Position numbers and translations under genes: made by a program. From Flavobacterium muglaense (GTDB lineage: Bacteria; Bacteroidota; Bacteroidia; Flavobacteriales; Flavobacteriaceae), in assembly GCF_014305155.1 (NCBI RefSeq), contig NZ_JACRUK010000008.1, forward strand, positions 42,713 through 106,712: a stretch of DNA of 64,000 nucleotides. The letters are read 5' to 3'. Positions 53,828 through 63,695 of the stretch are shown piece by piece (position 1 is the stretch's first letter; each line of letters opens with the position of its first letter). The notes beneath the pieces were generated by a model. The model worked only from the letters and a program-made list of their open reading frames with translations, made no database searches and was not told where the DNA came from.

Positions 53828-53831
53828 AGTA

Positions 53832-55631
53832 TTACGCTTTATTATTATTGTAAAAGTCGACAATTTTTTTGGCTTTTGACAGCCCTACAACCTCCGTTAT
53901 GTCTTTTTCTGAAGCTAATTTCAATCTTTTCACACTTTTAAAATGCTGAATCAACGACAACATCGTTTTTTCGCCAATTCCAGGAATCGATTCTATAGAC
54001 GAATTTAAGGCCGCTTTACTTCGTTTATCTCGATGGTGTGTAATTCCAAAACGGTGCGCTTCGTTACGCAATTGCTGAATTACTTTTAAGGTTTCGGATT
54101 TTTTATCTAAATATAAAGGAATAGAATCTCCGGGATAAAACAGCTCTTCCAAGCGTTTTGCAATACCTATAATGGCTATTTTTCCTCGTAATTCCAACGC
54201 ATCTAAACTCTTTAATGCCGACGATAATTGCCCTTTTCCACCATCAATAATAATTAAATTAGGTAATGGTTGCTTTTCATCCAATAATCGTTTGTAACGG
54301 CGGTACACCACCTCTTCCATCGAAGCAAAATCATCTGGTCCTTCGACTGTTTTTATATTAAAATGGCGATAATCCTTTTTACTGGGTTTCCCATCTTTAA
54401 AAACCACACAAGCTGCCACGGGATTTGTCCCTTGGATATTAGAGTTATCAAAACATTCAATATGTCTTGGCTCCACAGGCAAGCGCAGGTCCTTTTGCAT
54501 TTGTGCCATAATTCTGTTAGTATGGCGATCTGGATCTACAATTTGCAACTGTTTTAACTGCTCAATTCTATAAAACTTAGCATTTCGAATAGACAAATCT
54601 AGTATCTGTCTCTTATCACCCAGCTGTGGCACAGTAACCTTTAAATTCTCGCCTAAATCTACCAAAAAAGGAACAATAATTTCCCTTGAAAGCAATTGAA
54701 AACGCTCTCTCAACTCTATTATGGCTAACTCTAGCAACTCTTCATCCGTTTCTTCCAGTTTTTTCTTGATTTCCATAGTATGCGACCGAATAATCGAACC
54801 GTGGGAAATTTGTAGAAAATTGACATAAGCCGCAGCCTCATCAGAAACAATGGAGAACACATCGATATTGGTGATTTTTGGATTTACAATTGTAGAACGC
54901 GATTGATAATTTTCAAGAACTTCAATTTTTTCTTTTATTTTTTGGGCTTCTTCAAAGTGCATATCTTGTGCCAAATCAATCATAACACGTTTAAAATCCT
55001 TCATGCTTTCCTTGAAATTCCCTTTTAGAATTTCGCGAATTGCATCAACTTGCTTTTGATAATTTTCTAAACTTTCATACCCTTCACAAGGTCCTTTGCA
55101 ATTCCCAATATGATATTCTAGGCAAACTTTAAATTTTCCGCTGTCAATATTCGATGCGCTCAAATCATAATTACACGTACGCAAGGGGTACAATTCTTTT
55201 ATTAATTCTAAAATGGTGTTGACCGTCTTGAAACTGGTATATGGTCCAAAATATTCCGACCCATCTTTAACCATTCTCCTTGTAGCAAATATTCTTGAGA
55301 AAGGTTCTTTCTTGATGCATATCCAAGGGTAACTTTTATCATCACGCAGCAATACATTATAGCGCGGTTGCAGGGTTTTGATAAGATTGTTTTCTAATAA
55401 AAGTGCATCTGTTTCCGTAGGAACCACAATATGCTTGATGGTTACAATTTTTTTTACCAATACATTCGTCTTGGCTGTATCATGAATTTTATTGAAATAA
55501 GAAGAAACTCTTTTCTTTAAATTTTTGGCTTTACCTACATACAATATTTTCCCGTCCTTGTCGTAATATTGATAAACACCTGGTCCATCAGGCAAGGTTT
55601 GTATTTGAAGATCTAGGGTTGGGTTTTGCAT
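53832..55631 (-). CDS. uvrC: Excinuclease ABC subunit C
   Basis: 599 residues from ATG 55631 (MQNPTLDLQIQTLPDGPG). A TTG four codons further upstream is possible but less likely. The N-terminal GIY-YIG nuclease is PGVYQYYDKDGKILYVGKAKNLKKR. The Cys-rich ring (NCKGPCEGYESL), the UvrB-binding UVR motif (DLAQDMHFEEAQKIKEKI), the RNase H-like nuclease ECFDNSNIQGTNPVAACVVF and a C-terminal double HhH SIPGIGEKTMLSLIQHF are all present. It cuts both sides of a DNA lesion in nucleotide excision repair. Confidence 0.97.
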   Translation of the reverse strand: MQNPTLDLQIQTLPDGPGVYQYYDKDGKILYVGKAKNLKKRVSSYFNKIHDTAKTNVLVKKIVTIKHIVVPTETDALLLENNLIKTLQPRYNVLLRDDKSYPWICIKKEPFSRIFATRRMVKDGSEYFGPYTSFKTVNTILELIKELYPLRTCNYDLSASNIDSGKFKVCLEYHIGNCKGPCEGYESLENYQKQVDAIREILKGNFKESMKDFKRVMIDLAQDMHFEEAQKIKEKIEVLENYQSRSTIVNPKITNIDVFSIVSDEAAAYVNFLQISHGSIIRSHTMEIKKKLEETDEELLELAIIELRERFQLLSREIIVPFLVDLGENLKVTVPQLGDKRQILDLSIRNAKFYRIEQLKQLQIVDPDRHTNRIMAQMQKDLRLPVEPRHIECFDNSNIQGTNPVAACVVFKDGKPSKKDYRHFNIKTVEGPDDFASMEEVVYRRYKRLLDEKQPLPNLIIIDGGKGQLSSALKSLDALELRGKIAIIGIAKRLEELFYPGDSIPLYLDKKSETLKVIQQLRNEAHRFGITHHRDKRSKAALNSSIESIPGIGEKTMLSLIQHFKSVKRLKLASEKDITEVVGLSKAKKIVDFYNNNKA

Positions 55632-55670
55632 TATTGACTGCAATTTTTAGTATTTTAAATTTTAAAATTA

Positions 55671-55708
55671 GCCATGGATAAAGCAAATTTTACAGATTTT
55701 CACTGGTT
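55671..55708 (-). repeat. Degenerate dispersed repeat (GATTTTCACTG family), copy 2
   Basis: GCCATGGATAAAGCAAATTT then TACAGATTTTCACTGGTTA aligns with 49451-49493. It overlaps the stop codon of the Fic gene and fills the gap before uvrC. Confidence 0.45.
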
Positions 55709-57035
55709 AATAATTCTCTTTTGCAGCTATCTTTTGTTCAATGAATTTAAGATGACTTTGAGAAACTGACATTATTATGGTACTAATCTCTTTATCGGTC
55801 AACTTTTCTGTATAATTTTTAGATATTTTATCATTGCCAATAATACCACTACCGTAAATTACATATTTATTTAATTCAAATTTAATATGCAATATGCTAA
55901 AGTGACTAAATCTATCGCAAATACCGTTATTAAAAAATTTAAAAGTATAATCAAAATGAATGTCTTGAATATTTTTATCTATTACATCACTCCCCAATGG
56001 CAAAATATTTGTCCTTAAATTAACATCATTAATAAAAATATTATTTTTAATTAGATCATAAAAATGTTCGAATTTTCCACAACTTTCTAGGAATTTTTCA
56101 TACAATCTTTTTATAGAGTTGTCATAAACACTCAAAATCGCTTCTTTACTTCTTGTAGCTTCACTTTTACCTTCTGAAAACTTAATTCTTTGTTCTAACA
56201 ATGCAATCTCCTTATCCAAATCATCCTCTTCCTCAATTCTTTCTCCCATTGCACCAGCAATCATAATTTCAAGTGAGTAAACTAAATTTCGGGCAATGTA
56301 TTCGACAAAAGCTTCAACATTACCCGCATCTGCTAGTTGTAACACAGCAAAATAATTAGCTTTGTCTTCTGTCTTAATTATTACAGGTGGTAAATCAAAT
56401 TTCATCAGAATAAAATTCATTAAAATCCTCGCTGTTCTTCCGTTTCCGTCATCAAAAGGATGGATTCGAATAAATTTATAATGGAATTCAGCCGCTAAAA
56501 AAATCGGGTTAACCTCTTTTTTCTCACATTTCTCTCTATACCAATTAATTAAATCGGTCATTTTAGAAGGAGTCTCTTCTGGACTAGCAAAATAAAATAT
56601 TTCACCTGTCTTTGTTTTCACATGATTAGGAGATGTTTTGTAACTCCCTACATTTATTCTCTTTTTAGTCGGTTCACCATCTGGAGTAATTGCATCAACT
56701 TCATAAGATTGTTTTAACAAAAGAGTATGCAACTCCCTAATAAAATTTTCATTTAATGGATAATCCCCTTTCACTACATCAATTACCCAATTAACAGCTT
56801 CGTTATGCCCAGTGATTTCAAAATGATCTTGCAAAGGCTTGCCTTGCGCAGTTATACCAAATAATAGTAATGCCTTTGTCTCTCCATAAGTCAACGAATT
56901 ACCTTCTAGATGATTTGAATGATAATTCCAATCCAAACGGAATTTTTGCATTATTCGTTGTTCTTGTGCTTTATCAATTGGACGTAAATCATCTAATTCA
57001 TTTTTAAGCTTTAATGCATGTACAATCTCTTCCAT
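55707..57035 (-). CDS. Fic domain protein (AMP-transferase type, class II)
   Basis: 442 residues. The catalytic loop HPFDDGNGRTARILMN (about residues 192-207) fully matches HPFx(D/E)GNGRxxR, so AMPylation or a related nucleotide transfer is expected. Residues SNHLEG near 36-41 fit the inhibitory motif (S/T)xxxE(G/N), placing the inhibitor helix in the N-terminus of the same protein (class II), which silences it until needed. The C-terminal 180 residues are helical with KIRF/EGK segments and no recognised domain. No antitoxin gene is adjacent. It is divergent from the aspartoacylase-like gene. Target protein unknown. Confidence 0.9.
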   Translation of the reverse strand: MEEIVHALKLKNELDDLRPIDKAQEQRIMQKFRLDWNYHSNHLEGNSLTYGETKALLLFGITAQGKPLQDHFEITGHNEAVNWVIDVVKGDYPLNENFIRELHTLLLKQSYEVDAITPDGEPTKKRINVGSYKTSPNHVKTKTGEIFYFASPEETPSKMTDLINWYREKCEKKEVNPIFLAAEFHYKFIRIHPFDDGNGRTARILMNFILMKFDLPPVIIKTEDKANYFAVLQLADAGNVEAFVEYIARNLVYSLEIMIAGAMGERIEEEDDLDKEIALLEQRIKFSEGKSEATRSKEAILSVYDNSIKRLYEKFLESCGKFEHFYDLIKNNIFINDVNLRTNILPLGSDVIDKNIQDIHFDYTFKFFNNGICDRFSHFSILHIKFELNKYVIYGSGIIGNDKISKNYTEKLTDKEISTIIMSVSQSHLKFIEQKIAAKENY

Positions 57036-57150
57036 TTAAAACAAGAATTTAATTCAAACAAATTTAACTTTAAAATTAGCATAAACCAAATTCAAAAACA
57101 GCTCATCAGTATCAATTTAATTATTACTACATTTAGCTTTTTAATTCAAT

Positions 57151-58122
57151 ATGAGACGTACAATTACCATTCTAGGAGAGACTGTTTTACCGGGACAAAG
57201 CAAAACCATTGACATGGAAATTGCAAAATTACACAACACTGCAAAACTTAAAATTCCAATCATCGTGTCTCGTTCCAAGATCGATGGCCCTACTGTGCTA
57301 TTTTCGGCTGGGATTCACGGCGATGAAATTAATGGTGTCGACATTGTTCGTCAAATTATCACTAAAAAAATCAACAAACCAAAACGAGGCACTATCATTT
57401 GTATCCCTATTGTTAATATGTTTGGTTTTGTCAATATGTCCCGTCAATTCCCTGATGGACGTGACTTAAACCGCGTTTTTCCCGGAAGTAAAAACGGTTC
57501 ACTAGCCAGTCGTTTTGCATATCACATTCTCACAGACATCATGCCGCTTGTTGATTACGCTGTCGATTTTCACGCTGGTGGTGCAAGCCGATTTAACGCA
57601 CCCCAAATAAGACTAGCTCCCAACAATGCCGAATTAAAAACGCTAGCCGATGTTTTTAATGCTCCGTTTACCTTATACTCTAAAAATATTTCGGGCTCTT
57701 TTAGAAATTCAAGCCAAAAATTGAATGTAAAAATGCTGCTTTTTGAAGGCGGAAAATCATTAGACATCAACACCTCTGTTTCTAACACTGGTATTCAAGG
57801 GGTCAAACGAATTTTGGACCATTTAGATATGTTAGACCCAAAACAAACCCTCGAAAAACAAGAAAACAAAACGATTTATATCGAAAAATCAGCTTGGATT
57901 AGGGCCAAATGGTCTGGTTTACTGCACGACAATGGTTATATAGGCGCGTTTGTAAAACGAGACACCGTCCTTGCCATAATTACTGATCCCTTTGGTAAAT
58001 TTGAACACAAGGTAAAAGCGCCAAATGATGGCTATATTATCAATGCAAATCATGCACCAATTGTTTATCAAGGTGATGCTGTTTATCACATTTCGAAAAC
58101 ACTAGTCGATGGAAACAAATAA
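57151..58122 (+). CDS. Succinylglutamate desuccinylase/aspartoacylase family protein
   Basis: 323 residues, M14-like zinc carboxypeptidase fold. Zinc ligands: His and Glu in SAGIHGDEINGVD and His in YAVDFHAGGASRF. DLNRVFPG and LLFEGGKSLD are family motifs. It would deacylate an N-acyl amino acid or a related amide in the cytosol, but the substrate is open; no RimK-type ligase, a frequent partner, is adjacent. The last 14 bases overlap the next gene. TACATTTA upstream (near 57128) is only a near match to the promoter consensus. Confidence 0.85.
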   Translation: MRRTITILGETVLPGQSKTIDMEIAKLHNTAKLKIPIIVSRSKIDGPTVLFSAGIHGDEINGVDIVRQIITKKINKPKRGTIICIPIVNMFGFVNMSRQFPDGRDLNRVFPGSKNGSLASRFAYHILTDIMPLVDYAVDFHAGGASRFNAPQIRLAPNNAELKTLADVFNAPFTLYSKNISGSFRNSSQKLNVKMLLFEGGKSLDINTSVSNTGIQGVKRILDHLDMLDPKQTLEKQENKTIYIEKSAWIRAKWSGLLHDNGYIGAFVKRDTVLAIITDPFGKFEHKVKAPNDGYIINANHAPIVYQGDAVYHISKTLVDGNK

Positions 58123-58678
58123 AAAAGAATTACGTCAAAAATACAAAACACTAAGAAAATCACTAACTGAAAGTGCTATTGATGAAAAGAGTTTGGCTAT
58201 AGCCAATGCTGTAACTAAACTACCTATTTGGGAAAAAAATTATTTCCATATTTTCCTTCCCATAGTAGAACATAAAGAGGTTAACACCGAATTGATTTTA
58301 CATCTACTTGCCGGAAAAGACAAAGAAGTCCTTATCTCTAAAGCGGATTTTGAAACTCACGAGATGACTCATTTTTTATTGACAGACAACACCAAAATTA
58401 AAAAAAACGAATACAATATTCCCGAACCTCTTGATGGAATTGAAGTTCCGTCTCAGAAAATAGATGTAGTTTTTATTCCGCTATTGGCTTATGATACAAA
58501 AGGAAATAGAGTAGGCTACGGAAAAGGATTTTACGACAAATTCTTAGCTGATTGCAAGCCCGATGTTATTAAAATAGGGCTTTCATTCTTTGAGCCTGAA
58601 GCATTAATTACAGATGTATTTGAAGGCGATGTAAAAATGGATTACTGTGTTACTCCCGATAATATTCATTCTTTTTAG
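58109..58678 (+). CDS. 5-formyltetrahydrofolate cyclo-ligase
   Basis: 189 residues. It starts inside the preceding gene (14-base overlap), so the two are co-translated. The family pattern is clear: KELRQKYKTLRKSL at the start (substrate and ATP-binding basic stretch), VDVVFIPLLAYDTKGNRVGYGKGFYDKFL with the ATP-binding GYGKGFYD motif. It recycles 5-formyl-THF to methenyl-THF with ATP (YgfA/FAU1 type). Confidence 0.93.
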   Translation: METNKKELRQKYKTLRKSLTESAIDEKSLAIANAVTKLPIWEKNYFHIFLPIVEHKEVNTELILHLLAGKDKEVLISKADFETHEMTHFLLTDNTKIKKNEYNIPEPLDGIEVPSQKIDVVFIPLLAYDTKGNRVGYGKGFYDKFLADCKPDVIKIGLSFFEPEALITDVFEGDVKMDYCVTPDNIHSF

Positions 58679-58711
58679 TTCTCAAATAATGAATAAATCA
58701 TTAGATCCAAG

Positions 58712-59128
58712 CTAAGACAGAAGCAATATAACAAGTCCGCCATAACATAACAAATGTAGCACCAGCAAGACAAAAGCACCTTTTACCAGTTTATAACAAG
58801 ACGTAATTCTGACTTGTATTGTTTTTCCTTGTATGTTTTTGCGAAATAAACGCATAACTATTTGATCAACATCTGAAAGCGACCGTGTTCTATCACCCAG
58901 ACTTTTCAACAAACGACTATCAAAATTCAAATGTCCGCTTCTAAGCCCAAAAAGAAAACCTGTCAATAAAAATACAACAAAAACAACCTCTTCAAGCGTA
59001 TTGAAAGCATGGTCCTGAACCATTATACAAACAGTAGGAATTGTGATAAATACCAATAAACCTAGCAGACTAACTTTCTTTAAAACAATTGCTGCCACTA
59101 GACACTCTTTACAATCCTGATCTGACAT
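58712..59128 (-). CDS. Small membrane protein, coupled to the PAP2/phosphatase gene
   Basis: 138 residues with three hydrophobic segments: VSLLGLLVFITIPTVCIMV, LEEVVFVVFLLTGFLFGL and LVKGAFVLLVLHLLCYGGLVILLLS. A charged cytosolic loop lies between the second and third. CKEC near the N-terminus could bind metal. I recognise no family. Its ATG overlaps the stop of the upstream phosphatase gene (TAATG), so the two proteins probably work together at the membrane. Confidence 0.75.
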   Translation of the reverse strand: MSDQDCKECLVAAIVLKKVSLLGLLVFITIPTVCIMVQDHAFNTLEEVVFVVFLLTGFLFGLRSGHLNFDSRLLKSLGDRTRSLSDVDQIVMRLFRKNIQGKTIQVRITSCYKLVKGAFVLLVLHLLCYGGLVILLLS

Positions 59129-60435
59129 TAATTGCTGTTTTTACAATATGTTTCTAATAACTCTTTATGCTTTCCCGATAAACTAAATTGAAATTTATTA
59201 TCCTCAAAAAAAGCAAAACCTTCTTTAACGGACTCTATTTTATGGGTGTACAACAACCAAGCAAAAACTACCGTGGCACTGCGAGACATTCCTAATGCAC
59301 AATGAATAAAAACAGTTTCGTTGTTTTGAATTAACTCATCCAGTTTTTTTACGCCTACTATTAATTCATCAATTGTAGGAGCAGCCAAATCAATAAGTGG
59401 ATAACTTACGTAATTCTGACTACTATTCTTTAATTTCTTATACTCCGAACAGACATCAAAAATGGCGTGGTAATCCTGTTTTTTTGTCATCCAAAATGCT
59501 CCTAAATACAACTTCTCTGTTATTTTTTGAGGCGATTGATAGGATTTAAAAAATACATTCCTTACCAATCTTGATATCCAACGGTACGGGAAAAATAAAA
59601 TAGTAGCGGCAAAAGTAAATGAACCATTCTCTTTTTTTTGAAAAATAATAGCCCCTAAACCAAAATACCCAAGTCCAATAAAAAAGAGCGAAATACCCAT
59701 CCAAATCAAAATAACTGCGATAGCAATAGGACATAAAAATGCCAAAACAAAAAATAACAATCCAACTATTACATGAAGTATTGCTAATCGTTTTGATTTA
59801 ATTTCTCCCCATTTCCAGTAATGAGCCTTTGACAAAGGAAAGAGATAACAGATTATTAATCCCGTCAAAAATCCTGCTGGGATGTCTATAAAATGATGCT
59901 GAAAGGTAGTCAAAACCGAAACTCCGATGAGAAAACACCAAACATTCCAAATAGCTTTACCTACTTTATTAAAATGTGGCAAATAGATCCTCCATAAAAT
60001 AACCAATAAGATAATATGCAAAGAGGGCGATTGATTAAACGGCTTATCAAACCCCATTAAAGCATCAAATAATGACTTCCAAACTCCAAAACATTCCGGC
60101 TTTATAGTTGAAAAAGTTAATGGAAACAACAGAAAAAACAATACTGCGATAGGAGTAGCCACCAAAAGCCGTAATGCATGTTGCCGTTGAGCAAACTTAG
60201 TCATTGGTAAAAACAGTGACAATCCATACAGTAAATCGATACTCCAATAAGGGAGTATGGTTGATGGTAAAAAGGGAATGTGTTTTTCCCAATCGTATAC
60301 AATTTCGCCAACGTTTTCTTTAGGTAATAAAGCCGCATAGCCGTTTGCCCAGCCATACAGGATAAAGAATAAAGGAGCTAACACTAGCAACCAAATAAAT
60401 CCATTACGCCATTGTATTTTATTTTGTTCTATCAT
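59128..60435 (-). CDS. PAP2-type membrane domain fused to a dual-specificity phosphatase
   Basis: 435 residues. The first about 290 residues are six to eight membrane helices of a PAP2/inositolphosphotransferase-like domain, with SPSLHIILLVILW and HHFIDIPAGFLTGLI providing the conserved His residues. The C-terminus (about 300-435) is a dual-specificity phosphatase with VFIHCALGMSRSATVVFAW, the HCxxxxxR loop complete. Such fusions are thought to act in lipid or polyprenyl phosphate metabolism or signalling at the inner membrane; substrates are unproven. The operon partner is the small membrane protein downstream. Confidence 0.88.
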   Translation of the reverse strand: MIEQNKIQWRNGFIWLLVLAPLFFILYGWANGYAALLPKENVGEIVYDWEKHIPFLPSTILPYWSIDLLYGLSLFLPMTKFAQRQHALRLLVATPIAVLFFLLFPLTFSTIKPECFGVWKSLFDALMGFDKPFNQSPSLHIILLVILWRIYLPHFNKVGKAIWNVWCFLIGVSVLTTFQHHFIDIPAGFLTGLIICYLFPLSKAHYWKWGEIKSKRLAILHVIVGLLFFVLAFLCPIAIAVILIWMGISLFFIGLGYFGLGAIIFQKKENGSFTFAATILFFPYRWISRLVRNVFFKSYQSPQKITEKLYLGAFWMTKKQDYHAIFDVCSEYKKLKNSSQNYVSYPLIDLAAPTIDELIVGVKKLDELIQNNETVFIHCALGMSRSATVVFAWLLYTHKIESVKEGFAFFEDNKFQFSLSGKHKELLETYCKNSN

Positions 60436-60666
60436 AAACTTAAGTTCTACTTCGTTGCCCCTTACATACTATTATCACTATTTTTATCATTCTGCTTTTG
60501 TACTTCTGACCGTAAAAAAGACGTCATCAAAAACTTATGTGGCTTTTTATTAGTGTCGTTAAACCAACTAACAGATCATACCACAAATCAATTTTAAAAC
60601 TTTATCCTTCGCTTTTTTTATAATTTTCAAAATATGTAGCGTCAAAATCAATACTATTACACACGC

Positions 60667-61500
60667 TTAACAGTCATGTTGAATACTAATTTCGGATACT
60701 TTTTCTTCTACTTTATTTCCTTTAGCTTCAGAAGATAAAAATAAAATTACTCTATCTTCCTCATAGTCTCTATTGGCTTCGAAAATAAAATCAAGTTTAC
60801 CATCTTTGTCTAAATCTCCCACAAAAAGGAGTTTCACAAACGTATCATTAAAACCTTTTTCAGAAAGCAGCAATTCTTCTGCTGCTGTTTCTGTTTTTAT
60901 AAACAACTTATAATCTTCAACATTATGCCACAACTGATCCTTTTGACCTTCTTCACCCGGTATTCTTTCAGTACTTTTTATTCTACCTTCGGCACGCAGA
61001 GAATACTTTTGATTATTGAAAACAAACTCTTGTTTTTCTGTAGGCCAAATATACTGATTGGGAATCGCCAGATGATCGATTTTTCCAACAACTAACTTTT
61101 TATAATCTAACAATAAAAGTGTTTTTCTTTTTGTGTCAATGGATTTTGTTTCCGTCCCTACACACTCGTCATAACCTTTTGAAATAGTGTATTTTGCTTT
61201 TTCAATAAAGAAATTCCCATCCTTTTCAAACAAATCAAACCAATCGGTATTTAATTCCTTTGTGGGATCATCATTATCTACTATCCGATATGAATTTGGC
61301 AACAATATAGCAAACAAATCGGGTTCACTTTGAGCAGTTTCAGCTTCTGCAACAACTTCGGGGGTAGTTTGATTTTCAACAATTTTTTTAGGAGGATTTA
61401 TAGTAATGGTTTTCTTTTTTGACTCCTTACAAGAAAAACAGAGCAATAATACTAGAACTATTACACTGTTTACAATATGTTTACTTCGTTTTTTAACCAT
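60667..61500 (-). CDS. Lipoprotein with an EF-hand-like loop, unknown function
   Basis: 277 residues. The N-terminus ends in a lipobox (VLVLLLCFSCKES, Cys near residue 24). A linker rich in T, E and A follows (residues about 35-65), then a beta-rich domain. LFVGDLDKDGKLDFIFEANRDYEED is a calcium-binding-like FG-GAP/EF-hand loop near the end. There are paired Cys (YDECVG and the C-terminal QHDC). I recognise no named family. It resembles the next upstream gene in lipobox and Asp loop, so the two may be distant paralogues. Confidence 0.75.
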   Translation of the reverse strand: MVKKRSKHIVNSVIVLVLLLCFSCKESKKKTITINPPKKIVENQTTPEVVAEAETAQSEPDLFAILLPNSYRIVDNDDPTKELNTDWFDLFEKDGNFFIEKAKYTISKGYDECVGTETKSIDTKRKTLLLLDYKKLVVGKIDHLAIPNQYIWPTEKQEFVFNNQKYSLRAEGRIKSTERIPGEEGQKDQLWHNVEDYKLFIKTETAAEELLLSEKGFNDTFVKLLFVGDLDKDGKLDFIFEANRDYEEDRVILFLSSEAKGNKVEEKVSEISIQHDC

Positions 61501-61638
61501 CTTTTTTATTTTTTTATCTCTACTTTACAAGCTATTGAAAATGTCATTTGGAATTGTTTTTCTCCTTCGATCCTTATTTTAAAATGCACTGCAACATCGT
61601 ATTAAACCGAAGCAACCTGAGTACTTTTTTTTCAATTA

Positions 61639-62394
61639 CTATTCAGTAACATCAAGCTCGTCAAAATCTTTAATTTCAGATAATTTAATTAGTTTACTTC
61701 TTTTAATCTTTGTCACGGTTTCCTCAAAAATCTCATCACCCCCTTCTTCTATATCTTCGTTCGTATTCACTTTCGACACCTGCTTTTTAATTAAAAAATT
61801 GATGCTTGTTTCACTGTCTACTATTGGCCCTGTATTATTGCTGTCATCATATCCAATAAGTTCAAAATCTGAATTTTGAAATCTAAAGGTATAGCTCCAA
61901 TAACCATATCTTCCGTGAGCATAGGATATGTATAAATTTCCTTTTTTTATTTCAACGCCTAGTTCTGGTGCATAATAATTGCCCCCCTCTTCGTTTTCTG
62001 AAGAAAAACAATCATAATTTTTGACAGCCAATTGATAATTGCCTTTTATCTTAAACAAAACAATAATCCCTCTTCGATTACGGTCCAATTCACCTCGATA
62101 TTCATCTTTAACGATGTTTTTCATGTCTATTCCTTTAATAATTAAAAGACAATCTTCTATACCGTCTTTATTCAAATCACCATAAACCGTGTCATAAACA
62201 ACATAGCCTTTTGGCATAAAATCGGATATATTATTTGCAGCCTCGCTTGTTGTCATGATTTCTTCAGAGTCCTTCCTTTCGCCTTCTAAATTATGCTCTA
62301 CGGAGGTTGACACTGTATCTTTATTTAATCCATTACAACTATAATTTCCAAATAGAGCTAAAATTGCTCCTGTAAAAAACAAGTATTTCTTCAT
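61639..62394 (-). CDS. Lipoprotein with an EF-hand-like loop, second copy type
   Basis: 251 residues. Signal and lipobox: MKKYLFFTGAILALFGNYSCNG, Cys near residue 20. VYDTVYGDLNKDGIEDCLLIIKG (near residue 70) is an Asp-rich calcium-binding-like loop like that of the neighbouring downstream lipoprotein. FDELDVTE ends the protein. A beta-rich region with YISYAHGRYGYWSYTFRFQN follows the loop. Function unknown. Confidence 0.75.
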   Translation of the reverse strand: MKKYLFFTGAILALFGNYSCNGLNKDTVSTSVEHNLEGERKDSEEIMTTSEAANNISDFMPKGYVVYDTVYGDLNKDGIEDCLLIIKGIDMKNIVKDEYRGELDRNRRGIIVLFKIKGNYQLAVKNYDCFSSENEEGGNYYAPELGVEIKKGNLYISYAHGRYGYWSYTFRFQNSDFELIGYDDSNNTGPIVDSETSINFLIKKQVSKVNTNEDIEEGGDEIFEETVTKIKRSKLIKLSEIKDFDELDVTE

Positions 62395-62581
62395 ACTATT
62401 TATTCTGTTTTACGTGATGTTTTGATAGTATTGCTTATCAATTCTGCTAGCTCACCGCTAGAAGAAATTATTTTAATTCTTTGTATTTTGACTCTTCATA
62501 AAATCTTTTTCGCTCTGATATAATTGAATTTCCAAAGTTATCTTTGAAACTTGATTTTAAATTAATAGTGAAGTCAAAAAA

Positions 62582-63589
62582 TCATTTATCACAATCGTAA
62601 ATAAAAATCGCTTTTTCATCAATGTTGAATTTTTTATCAAACTTAATATAGGAATCAATCCTTTTATATTGATTTAAAATATTGGTGTTATTATATTCAT
62701 AATCGCTGGTATTTTCTTCATTTTCAACATAATTGAATTTATCTATAAAAGCATTTTTACTTTCTTGAAAAGAATATTGAGCATTAAAAAGTTCTTTATC
62801 ATCAATTTCATAGTCTTTATATAGAGGTGTAATTAGTATTTCTTCGGGACTAAAAACTGTTTTTGATATTCCTGAAAAACTAGATTCTTTTAAATACTCT
62901 TTTAAATCTTCTTTTTTTCCGCCGTGATCACCATAATAAAGGATATTGTCTTTAAAAAAATACGAGAAAGGTTCGTATTTGTAATCTTGTTTATAATGAA
63001 TTACAATAAAATCATTGTAATGATTCGCATTGTAAAAAGTATATATCGTTGGTAGTGATTTTTCTGCCTGACTGCCGTAAGGAATGGACGATAGCGAAAT
63101 TGTATCCCCCTTTTGTTTTGTATTATAAATTTCTGGGTATTTGAAACAGTGATTGTTTTTTTGAAAAATTCGCTTTAATTGAGGCGTTTTGTTATCTAAA
63201 GCGCCAACTTTTATAAATGTCTCTTCTTCCCCTAGGCCATTTGACAGCATGAATTTTGATTCGCTTTTTAATTTTTTATCATGCCTCCCATAAATATAAA
63301 ATGATTCCTCAGGACGATCTGGGGTAAATATAACTTCGCCTTGCTTCTTTAAGGCCCATTTACCTGTTATCAAAGTAGCATATCCTATAATTACAAAAGT
63401 ACTATCGGCCTTCAAATAATGGGAACCGCCGCGTAACTTATAAAAACCAACTAGGTCTTGTTGTTTTTGCGCAACTGTTTGTTGTATGTTTACAGCAAAC
63501 AACACAAATACTAAAATTAGTTTTACAGCTAAGGAATTCAATTGACTTTTCCCCGTATTTGATTTTAATTTTGGATTATCATAAAGCAT
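62582..63589 (-). CDS. Secreted protein of unknown function
   Basis: 335 residues. A hydrophobic segment at about residues 24-40 (VKLILVFVLFAVNIQQTVAQ) is preceded by 23 polar residues, a long N-terminal region for a signal peptide. The mature part has GFYKLRGGSHYLKADSTFVIIGYATLITGKWALKKQGEVIFTP, a beta-sandwich-like start resembling lipocalin-type copper-resistance or DUF4488-like domains, but I am not sure of the family. The C-terminal half is Tyr-, Asp- and Asn-rich. A cluster with two lipoproteins follows on the same strand. Confidence 0.7.
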   Translation of the reverse strand: MLYDNPKLKSNTGKSQLNSLAVKLILVFVLFAVNIQQTVAQKQQDLVGFYKLRGGSHYLKADSTFVIIGYATLITGKWALKKQGEVIFTPDRPEESFYIYGRHDKKLKSESKFMLSNGLGEEETFIKVGALDNKTPQLKRIFQKNNHCFKYPEIYNTKQKGDTISLSSIPYGSQAEKSLPTIYTFYNANHYNDFIVIHYKQDYKYEPFSYFFKDNILYYGDHGGKKEDLKEYLKESSFSGISKTVFSPEEILITPLYKDYEIDDKELFNAQYSFQESKNAFIDKFNYVENEENTSDYEYNNTNILNQYKRIDSYIKFDKKFNIDEKAIFIYDCDK

Positions 63590-63695
63590 CAGTTGTATGT
63601 ATTTTAAGTGTGTTAATGATCCAAATATTGGATCTAATTTTGGCAGCTCTTATTTTATTGTAAAAAACTTAAATGCCTTATGCCATTTTATCTTA

